From Shewanellaceae bacterium UBA2521 (GTDB lineage: Bacteria; Pseudomonadota; Gammaproteobacteria; Enterobacterales; Shewanellaceae): a stretch of DNA of 17,278 bases. A model generated the notes under the pieces. The model searched no databases. It had not been told where the DNA came from and was given only the letters and a program-made list of their open reading frames with translations. The first letter of the stretch is position 1. The number at the start of each line of letters is the position of its first letter. This document shows positions 7,209 to 15,166 of this stretch, piece by piece. A program made the translations under genes and the position numbers. The stretch spans positions 1-17,278 of the forward strand of contig DDNL01000068.1 of NCBI GenBank assembly GCA_002341165.1, in the 5' to 3' direction.

Positions 7209-7297
7209 TGTAGACAAAGGCACATTAAAGCCGAGAAAGAGGGTCACTTTGACATGATGTAAAAGGCCTCAACTCGCTTCGTTTCAAGGATGAAAGC

Positions 7298-8926
7298 ATG
7301 CAACAAGAAAGTATGGATTTTGATGTCGTAATTGTAGGAGCAGGCCCTGCAGGGCTTGCAGCCGCTTGCTATCTAAAACAACAATGCCAAGAGCTGGAGG
7401 TTTGTGTTTTAGAAAAGGCATCTCAAGTGGGAGCGCATATCTTATCTGGTGCTGTGTTTGAAACACGCGCCTTGGATGAGCTCTTTCCCGATTGGTCTGA
7501 ACGTGGTGCTCCTGTCACAACAAAAGTTACAAAAGATGAATTTTACTGGTGTAATGGGTCGAGTAGACACATCAAACTTCCGCACCTTTTAGTCCCTCAA
7601 AGTTTACATAATGAAGGGTGCTACTTAATCAGCTTAGGTCAGCTTTGTTCTTGGTTAGCAGAGCAAGCAGAGCTTCTGGGAGTACAGGTGTTTACAGGAT
7701 TTACCGCGCAGTCTTTGTATATTGAGCACAATCAAGTCAAAGGTGTTATAACCGGTGATTTAGGCGTTGCAGCCAATGGAGATCATAAAGATAATTTCAT
7801 GCCGGGCATGGTTCTAAAGGCCTCTTATACTTTGCTCGGTGAGGGGTGTCGTGGTCATTTAGGTAAAGAAGTGATGCGCATCTTTGAGCTGGATCAGCAT
7901 GTTGCGAGTCAGCACTATGCACTGGGGTTTAAAGAGATTTGGCGCGTACAAGCCGAGGATTATCCTCTTGGGCGTGTTGTGCATACTTTAGGTTATCCTT
8001 TGCAACCTCATGCACAAGGTGGTGGCTTTTTATATTTTGGTGCTGACCACTTAGTGACCGTAGGGTTAGTTGTTGATTTAAATTATAAAAACCCTCATTT
8101 GAGCCCGTTTAATGAGTTTCAAAAGCTTAAAACACATCCTCTTGTAGCTCAAGTGCTACAAGATGCGGAGCGTGTGAGTTATGGAGCGAGAGCCTTAACG
8201 AAAGGAGGCTTACATGCTTTGCCTAAAATGGCTTTTCCAGGTGGGATACTTTTAGGCTGTGATGCAGGTACTTTGAACAGTGCAAAAATCAAAGGTACAC
8301 ATACAGCAATGAAAAGTGGTATGTTAGCTGCAGAAACTATTCTTGAGGCGAGAAAAAGTAACGAAGATAAGCCTGTGCTCGACTATGCCAAGCATTTTGA
8401 AAAAAGTTGGCTGTATGATGAGCTTTATCGCGCTCGAAATTTTACTGCTGCTGTGCATCAATATGGTTTATTTCTAGGAGGCGCTTTTAATTATATAGAT
8501 CAGTCTTGGTTTAAAGGCCGGCTTCCTCTTCATATCATCGATGATGAGCCTGATCATGCTCATCTCAGTCCAAGCGCATCTTGTACGCCTTTAGTCTACT
8601 CTAAGCCTGATGGTGTTCTCACTTTTGATCGAAGCTCCTCTGTGTTTTTCAGTAATATTGAACACGAGGAAAATCAGCCTTGTCATCTTAAGCTCGGTGA
8701 TCCAAACATTCCTATAGATGTAAATTTGAAGGAGTATGATGAGCCTGCACAAAGATATTGCCCCGCAGCTGTCTATGAAGTTATTGAGCAAGAAGGACGT
8801 TTTGCATTACAGATTAATGCGCAAAACTGTATTCATTGTAAAACCTGTGACATCAAGGATCCTTGTCAAAATATTACTTGGATACCACCTGAAGGAGGAA
8901 GTGGTCCCAATTATTCAAGTATGTGA
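7298..8926 (+). CDS. Electron transfer flavoprotein-ubiquinone oxidoreductase
   Basis: A 542-residue membrane-associated flavoprotein with a 4Fe-4S cluster that passes electrons from reduced ETF to the quinone pool during fatty-acid and amino-acid oxidation. The N-terminal FAD-binding Rossmann motif VVIVGAGPAGLAAA is at 10-23. Family stretches include EKASQVGAHILSGAVFE, GGLHALPKMAFPGG and GCDAGTLNSAKIKGTHTAMKSGMLAAE. The C-terminal cluster ligands are Cys488, Cys511, Cys514 and Cys517 in CPAAVYE and CIHCKTCDIKDPCQNI. Length is normal for bacterial forms. AAGGA at 7286-7290 lies seven bases before ATG. The etfA/etfB partner genes are not in the window. It ends two bases before the convergent envC-like gene. 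Confidence 0.96.
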   Translation: MQQESMDFDVVIVGAGPAGLAAACYLKQQCQELEVCVLEKASQVGAHILSGAVFETRALDELFPDWSERGAPVTTKVTKDEFYWCNGSSRHIKLPHLLVPQSLHNEGCYLISLGQLCSWLAEQAELLGVQVFTGFTAQSLYIEHNQVKGVITGDLGVAANGDHKDNFMPGMVLKASYTLLGEGCRGHLGKEVMRIFELDQHVASQHYALGFKEIWRVQAEDYPLGRVVHTLGYPLQPHAQGGGFLYFGADHLVTVGLVVDLNYKNPHLSPFNEFQKLKTHPLVAQVLQDAERVSYGARALTKGGLHALPKMAFPGGILLGCDAGTLNSAKIKGTHTAMKSGMLAAETILEARKSNEDKPVLDYAKHFEKSWLYDELYRARNFTAAVHQYGLFLGGAFNYIDQSWFKGRLPLHIIDDEPDHAHLSPSASCTPLVYSKPDGVLTFDRSSSVFFSNIEHEENQPCHLKLGDPNIPIDVNLKEYDEPAQRYCPAAVYEVIEQEGRFALQINAQNCIHCKTCDIKDPCQNITWIPPEGGSGPNYSSM

Positions 8927-8928
8927 CT

Positions 8929-10104
8929 TTAGCGCGTACGCTTAAGGTAACGATGAGGATTAATAGCTTGCCCTTTGTGGCGGATTTCAAAGTAGAGATG
9001 AGGCTTTTCTAAGCCTCCAGAACGGCCTACCAGTGCTAAAGTATCTTTGGCGCTGACGTACTCTCCGACTTGTTTTAACAGGGTTTGAGCATGGCCATAG
9101 AGACTCATGAAGCCTTCGCCATGATCAACGATAGTAAGCATGCCTAACCCTTTTATCCAGTCAGCAAAAATAACTTGTCCGGCGGCAATGCTTTTAATTT
9201 TTCGTCCCTCTGGAGCTTGAAGCATGATACCTTTCCAGCGTATCAGACCACTGCGTCGTTGGCCATAGCGTGCTTTAAGTGTGCCTCGTGTTGGCCAAGG
9301 TAATTTACCCTTATAGGGTTTTAATCCTCTCATTTTCTCTGCAGAGATATGCTGTTTACTCTCTTTAAGTATCTGTTTTATTTGTGCTTCTTCTACTTGC
9401 AGAAACTCCAGCTGACTTTTGTGTTGTGCAATATGACGATGCAATGTATCTAATGTTTGTTTACGGTCACTGAAGCTGGTGGTCAGTGCTTGGGTTTGAT
9501 CTTGATACTGAGCTTGTAGGGCTTGTAAGGTTGCATGTTGCTTTTTGATTTTGGCGTAACTTTGATTCAGCACAGCCTTTGTTTGCTCAAGAGATTTAAT
9601 ATGCTGTGCTCGGGCTTTATTGAGATATTGATAGTAGACAGCGATTTTGTCAGCAGATTGTGGTTGTTCACCGAATAGATGTATAAAAGAGGGAGCTTTA
9701 CTTTGTATGTAGGCAAGCTTCATATAGTGAGCAAGTTGTTTCTTTTGTTGCTCTTTTTTCGATTCAAGTTGTTTGATTTCCTTATACAATGCCTTTCTTC
9801 GTTTTTGAACTCTTGTTTTTTGTGTTTTAAGCTGTTGTATTTTTTGTGTTATACGAGCGATGCTGTGCTCGTTTTTTTTCAGTTGAGCTTGTAGCTGTTT
9901 GTGCCGTGTTTCTGCTGCACTAAGCTGGTGCTGCTGTGAATCAATATTGTGCTGTATTGCTTTTAATGCTTTTTCTTGACGGGTCACGCTTTGAGCTGAT
10001 GCTATATCAGATATGAAGCCAAATAAGCAGCTAAAGTATAAAAAAATGCCAAGAGCTCGGGTGAAGCTCTGACATGGTTTTAGATAAGCTTTACTTTTTT
10101 TCAA
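8929..10104 (-). CDS. envC: EnvC-like murein hydrolase activator (degenerate M23/LytM)
   Basis: A 391-residue periplasmic protein with a signal peptide (1-38, hydrophobic core GIFLYFSCLFGFI, likely cleavage after ASA), a long Gln/Lys-rich coiled coil (about 40-250) and a C-terminal LytM domain (about 268-385). In E. coli EnvC activates the septal amidases AmiA and AmiB during division. As in EnvC, the first zinc motif HxxxD is replaced (RWKGIML) and the HxH motif reads HLY, so it is probably a non-catalytic activator. His338 (YGH) and His369 (PHLYFE) remain, unlike the E. coli protein as I recall it. The start is a TTG at 10104, inside the end of gpmI (14-base overlap); no ATG gives a complete signal peptide. 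Translational coupling to gpmI is likely; the two genes are also neighbours in E. coli. Confidence 0.9.
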   Translation of the reverse strand: MKKSKAYLKPCQSFTRALGIFLYFSCLFGFISDIASAQSVTRQEKALKAIQHNIDSQQHQLSAAETRHKQLQAQLKKNEHSIARITQKIQQLKTQKTRVQKRRKALYKEIKQLESKKEQQKKQLAHYMKLAYIQSKAPSFIHLFGEQPQSADKIAVYYQYLNKARAQHIKSLEQTKAVLNQSYAKIKKQHATLQALQAQYQDQTQALTTSFSDRKQTLDTLHRHIAQHKSQLEFLQVEEAQIKQILKESKQHISAEKMRGLKPYKGKLPWPTRGTLKARYGQRRSGLIRWKGIMLQAPEGRKIKSIAAGQVIFADWIKGLGMLTIVDHGEGFMSLYGHAQTLLKQVGEYVSAKDTLALVGRSGGLEKPHLYFEIRHKGQAINPHRYLKRTR

Positions 10105-11626
10105 AGAGAATGCGCCCTGTCATGTCTTGAGGTACTTTTACACCGATAAGAGAAAGTATAGTGGGTGCAATATCAGATAAGATACCTGATTTGGTTTGTA
10201 CCACGTTGGCAGCGTTGCCTACATAAATGCAAGGAACAGGCTCGCTTGTGTGGGCTGTATGTGCTTGATGAGATTGTGTATCTTGCATTTGTTCAACATT
10301 ACCATGATCGGCTGTAATGATGCCGTGCCCATCTGTTGCTTCAAGTGCATTGAGAACCCGTCCAACGCATTGATCGACCGCTTCACAAGCCTTCTTAGCC
10401 GCGTCAAAGTCTCCTGTATGTCCGACCATATCACCGTTAGGGTAGTTACAAATAATAACGTCATAATCTTGAGATTCGATGGCTGTAATTAGTTGTTCGG
10501 TTAGCTCTGTTGAGCTCATTTCTGGTTGAAGATCATAACTTGCAACTTTCGGAGAGGGAATCAGTTTTCGATCTTCATCAGGGAAAGGTGTTTCTACGCC
10601 ACCATTGAAGAAAAAGGTAACATGTGCATATTTTTCGGTTTCAGAAATGCGCAATTGATGTTTACCAGCATCTGCTAGTACTTCTCCAAGTGTTTTAGGT
10701 ATAGATTCTGGAGGGAATATGCAAGGTGCTTGAATATTATTTGCATATTCAGTTAAGGTTACGAATGCGCTGAGTTTTGGATGCGTAAGCTGAAAGTGAT
10801 TAAATTTTGTGTCGGTCAATGCATAACTGAGCTGCCTAGCTCTATCCGCTCTGAAGTTCATAAAGATCAGTGCATCGCCTTCTGCCAGAGGAGCATGCGT
10901 ACCTACTGAGCGAGCTTTTACAAATTCATCGCTTTCATCCGCGGCATAGGCATCATCGAGTGCTTCTTTTGCGGTAGCAAAGTGACTCAAACCCTGATGC
11001 TCAACAATAAGTTTATAGGCTTGCTCTGTGCGTTGCCATCTATGATCACGATCCATCGCATAGTATCTTCCGACAATAGATTTAATAGCACCACAGTTTA
11101 ATTCTGTAAACACCTCTTCAATACGTTGTAAACTCTGATGTGCACTGCGAGGAGGAGTATCTCGACCATCTAAAAAGGCGTGTAGACTGATCTGAGTGAC
11201 GCCATGTTGATGGGCTAGACGTATCGCTGCAATGATATGCGCTTCATGTGCATGTATACCTCCATCTGATAGAAGCCCCATCAGGTGGAGTGTTGAATTG
11301 CGTTGTTTGACTTGCTCAATCGTATCTAATAAGACTTGATTCGTTGCAAAAAGGTCATGGTCAATTGCATGATTAATGCGTGATAAACTTTGATAAATAA
11401 TGCGTCCTGCACCGATACAAAGATGCCCTACTTCTGAGTTACCCATTTGTCCTTCAGGTAAGCCGACATCTTCACCAGAGCAGGAGAGCAAGGTATGAGG
11501 ACGATGTTGTAAAAGCTGATCCATAACAGGTGTATGTGCTTGTGCAATGGCATTGTGCTGGTGGTCTTCGCGGTAACCCCAGCCATCGAGTATCAGTAAA
11601 ACAAATGTATTGTGTTTTTTATTCAT
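10091..11626 (-). CDS. gpmI: 2,3-bisphosphoglycerate-independent phosphoglycerate mutase
   Basis: A 511-residue cytosolic glycolytic enzyme that interconverts 3- and 2-phosphoglycerate using two metal ions and a phosphoserine. The metal-binding start LLILDGWGY (Asp14) and the catalytic Ser64 in GQMGNSEVGH are clear. HLMGLLSDGGIHAHEAH, FLDGRDTPPRSA, GRYYAMDRD and ITADHGNVEQM complete the family pattern. Length matches E. coli GpmM (514). An in-frame ATG at 11701 would add 25 residues that have no counterpart in the family and lie before the conserved start, so ATG 11626 was chosen; a good Shine-Dalgarno is not visible for either. It heads a gpmI-envC unit and is divergent from the rhodanese gene, as in E. 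coli. Confidence 0.95.
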   Translation of the reverse strand: MNKKHNTFVLLILDGWGYREDHQHNAIAQAHTPVMDQLLQHRPHTLLSCSGEDVGLPEGQMGNSEVGHLCIGAGRIIYQSLSRINHAIDHDLFATNQVLLDTIEQVKQRNSTLHLMGLLSDGGIHAHEAHIIAAIRLAHQHGVTQISLHAFLDGRDTPPRSAHQSLQRIEEVFTELNCGAIKSIVGRYYAMDRDHRWQRTEQAYKLIVEHQGLSHFATAKEALDDAYAADESDEFVKARSVGTHAPLAEGDALIFMNFRADRARQLSYALTDTKFNHFQLTHPKLSAFVTLTEYANNIQAPCIFPPESIPKTLGEVLADAGKHQLRISETEKYAHVTFFFNGGVETPFPDEDRKLIPSPKVASYDLQPEMSSTELTEQLITAIESQDYDVIICNYPNGDMVGHTGDFDAAKKACEAVDQCVGRVLNALEATDGHGIITADHGNVEQMQDTQSHQAHTAHTSEPVPCIYVGNAANVVQTKSGILSDIAPTILSLIGVKVPQDMTGRILFEKK

Positions 11627-11662
11627 AGTTGATTGAGCGCAAATTGTATTGTTTTGAGTGTT

Positions 11663-11692
11663 ATATAAATTTATATTACCTGCTTTAAAGCA
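11663..11692. promoter_or_regulatory. Two adjacent palindromes upstream of gpmI
   Basis: ATATAAATTTATAT (11663-11676, 14 bases) and TGCTTTAAAGCA (11681-11692, 12 bases) are perfect palindromes within the likely gpmI promoter zone. They may include the -10 region on the minus strand (TATAAA). A convincing -35 with correct spacing was not found. AT-rich palindromes occur by chance, so this is a weak call. Confidence 0.3.
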
Positions 11693-11756
11693 AAAACTCA
11701 TGCTTTGGTTTAAAAAATAAGTAAAAATCAGAGGTTTTTAGGGGGGAAGCTCTTTG

Positions 11757-11785
11757 TTGTCTGTCTATTTTAACCATTTTATAAT
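11757..11785 (+). promoter_or_regulatory. Sigma-70 promoter of the rhodanese-secB-gpsA genes
   Basis: TTGTCT (11757-11762) and a perfect TATAAT (11780-11785) are exactly 17 bases apart. The predicted start near 11792 leaves a leader of about 30 bases before the ATG at 11823. Confidence 0.7.
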
Positions 11786-11822
11786 ACAATTAACCATCAA
11801 GTAGAAGGTAAGAAATGTTTCT

Positions 11823-12251
11823 ATGCAAGAATATATTGATTTTTTTCAAGCTCATCCAATTCTAGTCTGTGTTTGGGTGATGCTTTTTATTGCTCTGATT
11901 GTTGCGAGCGTTCGTGTTATGTTATCTAAATTTACAGTGATTTCTCAGCAAGAAGCGGTACAATTGATCAATAAACAAAATGCCATGGTTTTTGATGTGC
12001 GTTCACAAGATGCATTTAAAAAAGGACATGTTGTCAATGCGATACAGGTCAGCTTATCAGATATCAAAAATCAGCAGACCACGCAATTGAGTAAATACAA
12101 GGTGCGTCCGGTTATCACTGTATGCGATCTGGGTCAGCAATCAGAGCAGGCTGCAGATTTATTAACAAAACAAGGGTTTGAACAGGTATTTAATTTGAAA
12201 GGCGGCATGAATGAATGGAACGCTCAGAACTTACCTGTAACCACTAAATAA
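11823..12251 (+). CDS. yibN: Membrane-anchored rhodanese-like protein (YibN type)
   Basis: A 142-residue protein with one N-terminal membrane segment (about 12-31, LVCVWVMLFIALIVAS) and a rhodanese domain (about 40-138). VFDVRSQDAFKKGHV is the typical early motif; the active-site loop begins with Cys101 in TVCDLGQQS, and NLKGGMNEWN is the usual end motif. Rhodaneses carry persulfide sulfur on this cysteine. The same gene precedes grxC-secB-gpsA in E. coli and is divergent from gpmI there; grxC is missing here. The Shine-Dalgarno is poor (GAAGG lies 14 bases upstream). The physiological sulfur acceptor is not known from the sequence. Confidence 0.88.
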   Translation: MQEYIDFFQAHPILVCVWVMLFIALIVASVRVMLSKFTVISQQEAVQLINKQNAMVFDVRSQDAFKKGHVVNAIQVSLSDIKNQQTTQLSKYKVRPVITVCDLGQQSEQAADLLTKQGFEQVFNLKGGMNEWNAQNLPVTTK

Positions 12252-12342
12252 CATTCTTCGTTTCAGCATATTAAATGTGCCGAGTTAACTTATCAGTCGA
12301 GTATATGTTTTAATGCTCAATGAAAATAAAAAGGAAGCTACT

Positions 12343-12822
12343 ATGAGTGAAGTAAACCAACCTTCTACAGAAGAGAAACCACCTGTTTTTCATATTCAGC
12401 GTATTTATATGAAAGATATGTCCTTTGAGACGCCAAAAACACCACATATTTTTCAACAAGATTGGACGCCTGACGTACAATTAGAAGTGACAAGTGATCA
12501 CACTGTTTTGTCTGGCAACGCTTATGAAGTGGTTTTACGTTTAACTGTTACGGCTAAAATGGCAGAAGAAGTTGCGTTTTTATGCGAGATTCAGCAGGCT
12601 GGTATTTTTACAATCGAAGGCATTCCTGATCAAAATATGGAAAGTACCTTAGGCGCTTACTGTCCAAATATCTTATACCCTTACGCAAGAGAGTCTGTAT
12701 CGAATTTGGTTTTGCGTGGTAGTTTTCCACAGTTGAATCTAGGCCCTATCAATTTTGATGCGCTTTTGGTAGCTAAAAAGCAAAAGTTAGCAAAACAAGC
12801 CGCTGAAGCAGAGCAAGCTTAA
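12343..12822 (+). CDS. secB: Protein-export chaperone SecB
   Basis: A 159-residue cytosolic chaperone that holds presecretory proteins unfolded and delivers them to SecA. Family features are FHIQRIYMKDMSFETPKTPHIF near the start, then LRLTVTAK, FLCEIQQAGIFTIEG, LGAYCPNILYPYARESVSNLV and FPQLNLGPINFDAL. Length matches E. coli SecB (155). The start at 12343 has AAGGA (12331-12335) seven bases upstream, which beats an in-frame ATG at 12313. It follows the rhodanese gene by 91 bases and precedes gpsA by six. The C-terminus ends in an Ala/Lys/Glu-rich helix, as commonly seen. Confidence 0.96.
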   Translation: MSEVNQPSTEEKPPVFHIQRIYMKDMSFETPKTPHIFQQDWTPDVQLEVTSDHTVLSGNAYEVVLRLTVTAKMAEEVAFLCEIQQAGIFTIEGIPDQNMESTLGAYCPNILYPYARESVSNLVLRGSFPQLNLGPINFDALLVAKKQKLAKQAAEAEQA

Positions 12823-12828
12823 GCCAAA

Positions 12829-13833
12829 ATGAAATCATCATTGATTACTGTTTTAGGGGCAGGCTCTTATGGTACTGCCCTCGGTATATCTGTCGCTCAG
12901 CAAGGTCACCAAGTTATGCTTTGGGGTCGAGATGTACAGCAAGTTCAACAAATGCAAGTTTTGCGTGAAAATAGCCGTTACCTTGATGGCATAAAGTTAC
13001 CCGAAACACTTCAGGTTACATCAGATTTAGAGTTAGCTACGCGTTTTAGCCGAGATATTCTTGTCGTTGTGCCTTCCCATGTATTTGGCTCTACTATCAG
13101 AGCAATTGAGCCTTACCTTCAATCTGATCCAAGAATTATTTGGGCTACAAAGGGACTAGAGCCAGAAACGGGTCGATTATTACAAGATGTTGTTCGCGAT
13201 ATTTTACCTCAGAGTGTGCCTTTAGCTGTTTTATCCGGTCCAACTTTTGCGAAAGAGTTAGCACAGGGGTTGCCGACAGCTATTTCAGTTGCTTCAACAG
13301 ACACTCGGCTCGCTCTCGATATTGCGGAGCTTTTGCATAATGATACCAATCTACGTGTATACATTAACGATGATTTTATTGGATTGCAACTTGGCGGTGC
13401 GGTAAAAAATGTTATGGCTATTGCTGCGGGTATGTCTGATGGTTTAGGTTTTGGTGCTAATGCACGTACTGCGCTTATTACAAGAGGTTTGGTGGAGATG
13501 CAGCGTTTGGGCGTTGCTTTAAATGCGTTGCCGAAAACTTTTATGGGAATGAGTGGTTTAGGTGATTTAGTTTTAACCTGTACAGATAATCAATCGCGTA
13601 ATCGTCGTTACGGGCTTGCTTTAGGGCAAGGCATTTCTACAGAGCAAGCTTTTGCTGAGATAGGTCAAGTTGTTGAAGGCTATAAAAATACGCAAGAAGT
13701 CCATACTTTAGCACAAAAGCTAGGTATAGAAATGCCCATAGTTGAACAAGTGCATGCCGTTCTATATGGTGGACAAGCTGCATCTGATGTTGCGCAAAAC
13801 CTTTTAAAAAGAACAAGGAAAGTGGAGCTATAA
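12829..13833 (+). CDS. gpsA: NAD(P)-dependent glycerol-3-phosphate dehydrogenase
   Basis: A 334-residue enzyme that makes sn-glycerol 3-phosphate from dihydroxyacetone phosphate for phospholipid synthesis. The Rossmann motif ITVLGAGSYGTALG is at 6-19. WATKGLEPETG (Lys108), SGPTFAKELAQGLPTA and GGAVKNVMAIAAGMSDGLGFGANARTAL (Lys193) contain the catalytic and substrate residues; MSGLGDLVLTC and SRNRRYG complete the signature. Length is near E. coli GpsA (339). The gene begins six bases after the secB stop, consistent with an operon and coupling; its own Shine-Dalgarno is weak. The neighbourhood secB-gpsA is conserved in gammaproteobacteria. No terminator was seen after it. Confidence 0.97.
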   Translation: MKSSLITVLGAGSYGTALGISVAQQGHQVMLWGRDVQQVQQMQVLRENSRYLDGIKLPETLQVTSDLELATRFSRDILVVVPSHVFGSTIRAIEPYLQSDPRIIWATKGLEPETGRLLQDVVRDILPQSVPLAVLSGPTFAKELAQGLPTAISVASTDTRLALDIAELLHNDTNLRVYINDDFIGLQLGGAVKNVMAIAAGMSDGLGFGANARTALITRGLVEMQRLGVALNALPKTFMGMSGLGDLVLTCTDNQSRNRRYGLALGQGISTEQAFAEIGQVVEGYKNTQEVHTLAQKLGIEMPIVEQVHAVLYGGQAASDVAQNLLKRTRKVEL

Positions 13834-13898
13834 AGAATTTTAGTTGCAAGCTCCCTAGCATTGATCTTATGCAGTCAGTTTAGATTATGGATGTTGAC

Positions 13899-14042
13899 CT
13901 AGTTTTTCTTTGGCTTGCTCTCTGGATCGTACATGCTATCATCGAGCGGATTAATATCGTCTTCATCAACAGGTTGTACTTCACTATTACCGCATCCGAT
14001 GAGTAAACAACAAAGAATGAGCATATAAATTGACTTATTCAT
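13899..14042 (-). CDS. Small acidic lipoprotein, 47 residues
   Basis: A 47-residue protein with a lipoprotein signal peptide: a basic residue, a hydrophobic core (YMLILCCLLIG) and a lipobox LLIGC, with Cys17 as the lipidated residue followed by GNSEVQ. The mature part is short and strongly acidic (EDDINPLDDSMYDPESKPKKN). The start at 14042 has GAAGGA six bases upstream, which rules out the longer open frame to 14099. Its position upstream of, and divergent from, murB is not a known family context. It resembles small single-lipobox proteins such as LptM only in general form; I do not assign it to a family. Confidence 0.7.
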   Translation of the reverse strand: MNKSIYMLILCCLLIGCGNSEVQPVDEDDINPLDDSMYDPESKPKKN

Positions 14043-14100
14043 AGTTTTTCCTTCTACTGAGTTTGATTTTACTTTAGTATAGTTGCGTTTAAGTTGCAAA

Positions 14101-14117
14101 GAAGACTTAGAGTCTTC
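14101..14117 (+). promoter_or_regulatory. Perfect hairpin in the murB leader
   Basis: GAAGACT-TAG-AGTCTTC has seven-base arms and a three-base loop, ending 14 bases before the murB start codon. It lies in the intergenic region between the small lipoprotein gene and murB. It could be a regulator site, an RNA hairpin near the ribosome site, or a weak terminator-like structure; no T run follows directly. Confidence 0.45.
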
Positions 14118-14131
14118 AGGTTGGATTTTTA

Positions 14132-15166
14132 ATGGGTAGCACCGCAGATCATCTCTACATAAAACCTGTGTCTTTACAAAGTTGTCATACTTTTAAGTTT
14201 CATCATGAAGCTCAACTCTGCGTGGAAATTACCGATGTCTCTCAGCTTAAAGTGCTTGTCCATCAAGGGCTTGAGGCGCCTTTAGTTTTGGGTGAGGGCA
14301 GTAATGTTATCTTCACGGGTGACTACGAAGGCCATGTTTTGCTTAATAAGTTGAAAGGCCGTGATGTGATAGAAGAGGAAGATGCTTATCTCATTTATCT
14401 AGCAGGTGGTGAGTCTTGGTCTGAAAGTGTTGTGTGGTCAATAGAGCAAAACATGCCCGGGCTTGAGAATTTAGCGCTTATTCCAGGTAGTGTAGGCGCT
14501 GCTCCTGTGCAAAATATTGGAGCTTATGGTGTTGAATTCAAAGATTTCTGTGTTGCTGTGCATGAGTGTGATCTTGTAACGGGACTATGTAGACGTCGCT
14601 TAGCATCTGATTGTGATTTTGGTTATCGCTCTTCGATTTATAAGCACGACACCTCGCGTGATGTATTCATTACGGGAGTTGAGCTACGTTTACCAAAAAT
14701 ATGGTCTCCTACTTTAAGTTATGGTGCACTGCAGAATCTTTCTGATGATGCTACAGCTTTAGAGGTTATGCAGGAAGTGATTCATATTAGGCAAAAAAAG
14801 TTACCTGATCCTTATGTCTTAGGGAACGCAGGAAGCTTTTTCAAAAATCCCATAGTATCTAATGCGCAATTTCAGGATTTAATCAAAACATATCCTAAAC
14901 TACCTTTTTATGATTTGGGAGACTCGGGTTATAAACTTGCAGCTGGGTGGTTGATTGAGCATTGTGGGCTCGAGCCTATGCGTGAAGGCGATATAGCTGT
15001 GCATACCGATCAGGCGCTGGTGCTTGTAAATTTGGGACAAGGACACTCAGATGATTTATTAAAGCTAGCTAAGCGCATTCAGGACCGGGTTCATTTGATG
15101 TTTCATGTTGCATTAGAGCCTGAAGTTCATTTTTATCAAGGGAGAGGCGTATGGTATCCATTGTGA
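14132..15166 (+). CDS. murB: UDP-N-acetylenolpyruvoylglucosamine reductase, type I
   Basis: A 344-residue FAD enzyme that reduces UDP-GlcNAc-enolpyruvate to UDP-MurNAc in peptidoglycan synthesis. FAD-binding motifs are PLVLGEGSNVIF (about 50-61) and ALIPGSVGAAPVQNIGAYGVE (about 115-135). Catalytic candidates are Arg166 in GYRSSIYK, Ser235 in GNAGSFFKNP and Glu331 in LEPEVHF. The Tyr-containing loop and length (E. coli 342) mark it as type I. The start ATG 14132 has only a weak purine-rich upstream (AGG). Its last 16 bases overlap birA, so the pair is almost certainly cotranscribed, as in E. coli. Confidence 0.97.
   Translation: MGSTADHLYIKPVSLQSCHTFKFHHEAQLCVEITDVSQLKVLVHQGLEAPLVLGEGSNVIFTGDYEGHVLLNKLKGRDVIEEEDAYLIYLAGGESWSESVVWSIEQNMPGLENLALIPGSVGAAPVQNIGAYGVEFKDFCVAVHECDLVTGLCRRRLASDCDFGYRSSIYKHDTSRDVFITGVELRLPKIWSPTLSYGALQNLSDDATALEVMQEVIHIRQKKLPDPYVLGNAGSFFKNPIVSNAQFQDLIKTYPKLPFYDLGDSGYKLAAGWLIEHCGLEPMREGDIAVHTDQALVLVNLGQGHSDDLLKLAKRIQDRVHLMFHVALEPEVHFYQGRGVWYPL

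Noticed and set aside
11627..11701. 25-residue N-terminal extension of the phosphoglycerate mutase
   Set aside because: The family begins just before LLILDGWGY, the extension is unlike it, and it covers the likely promoter region.
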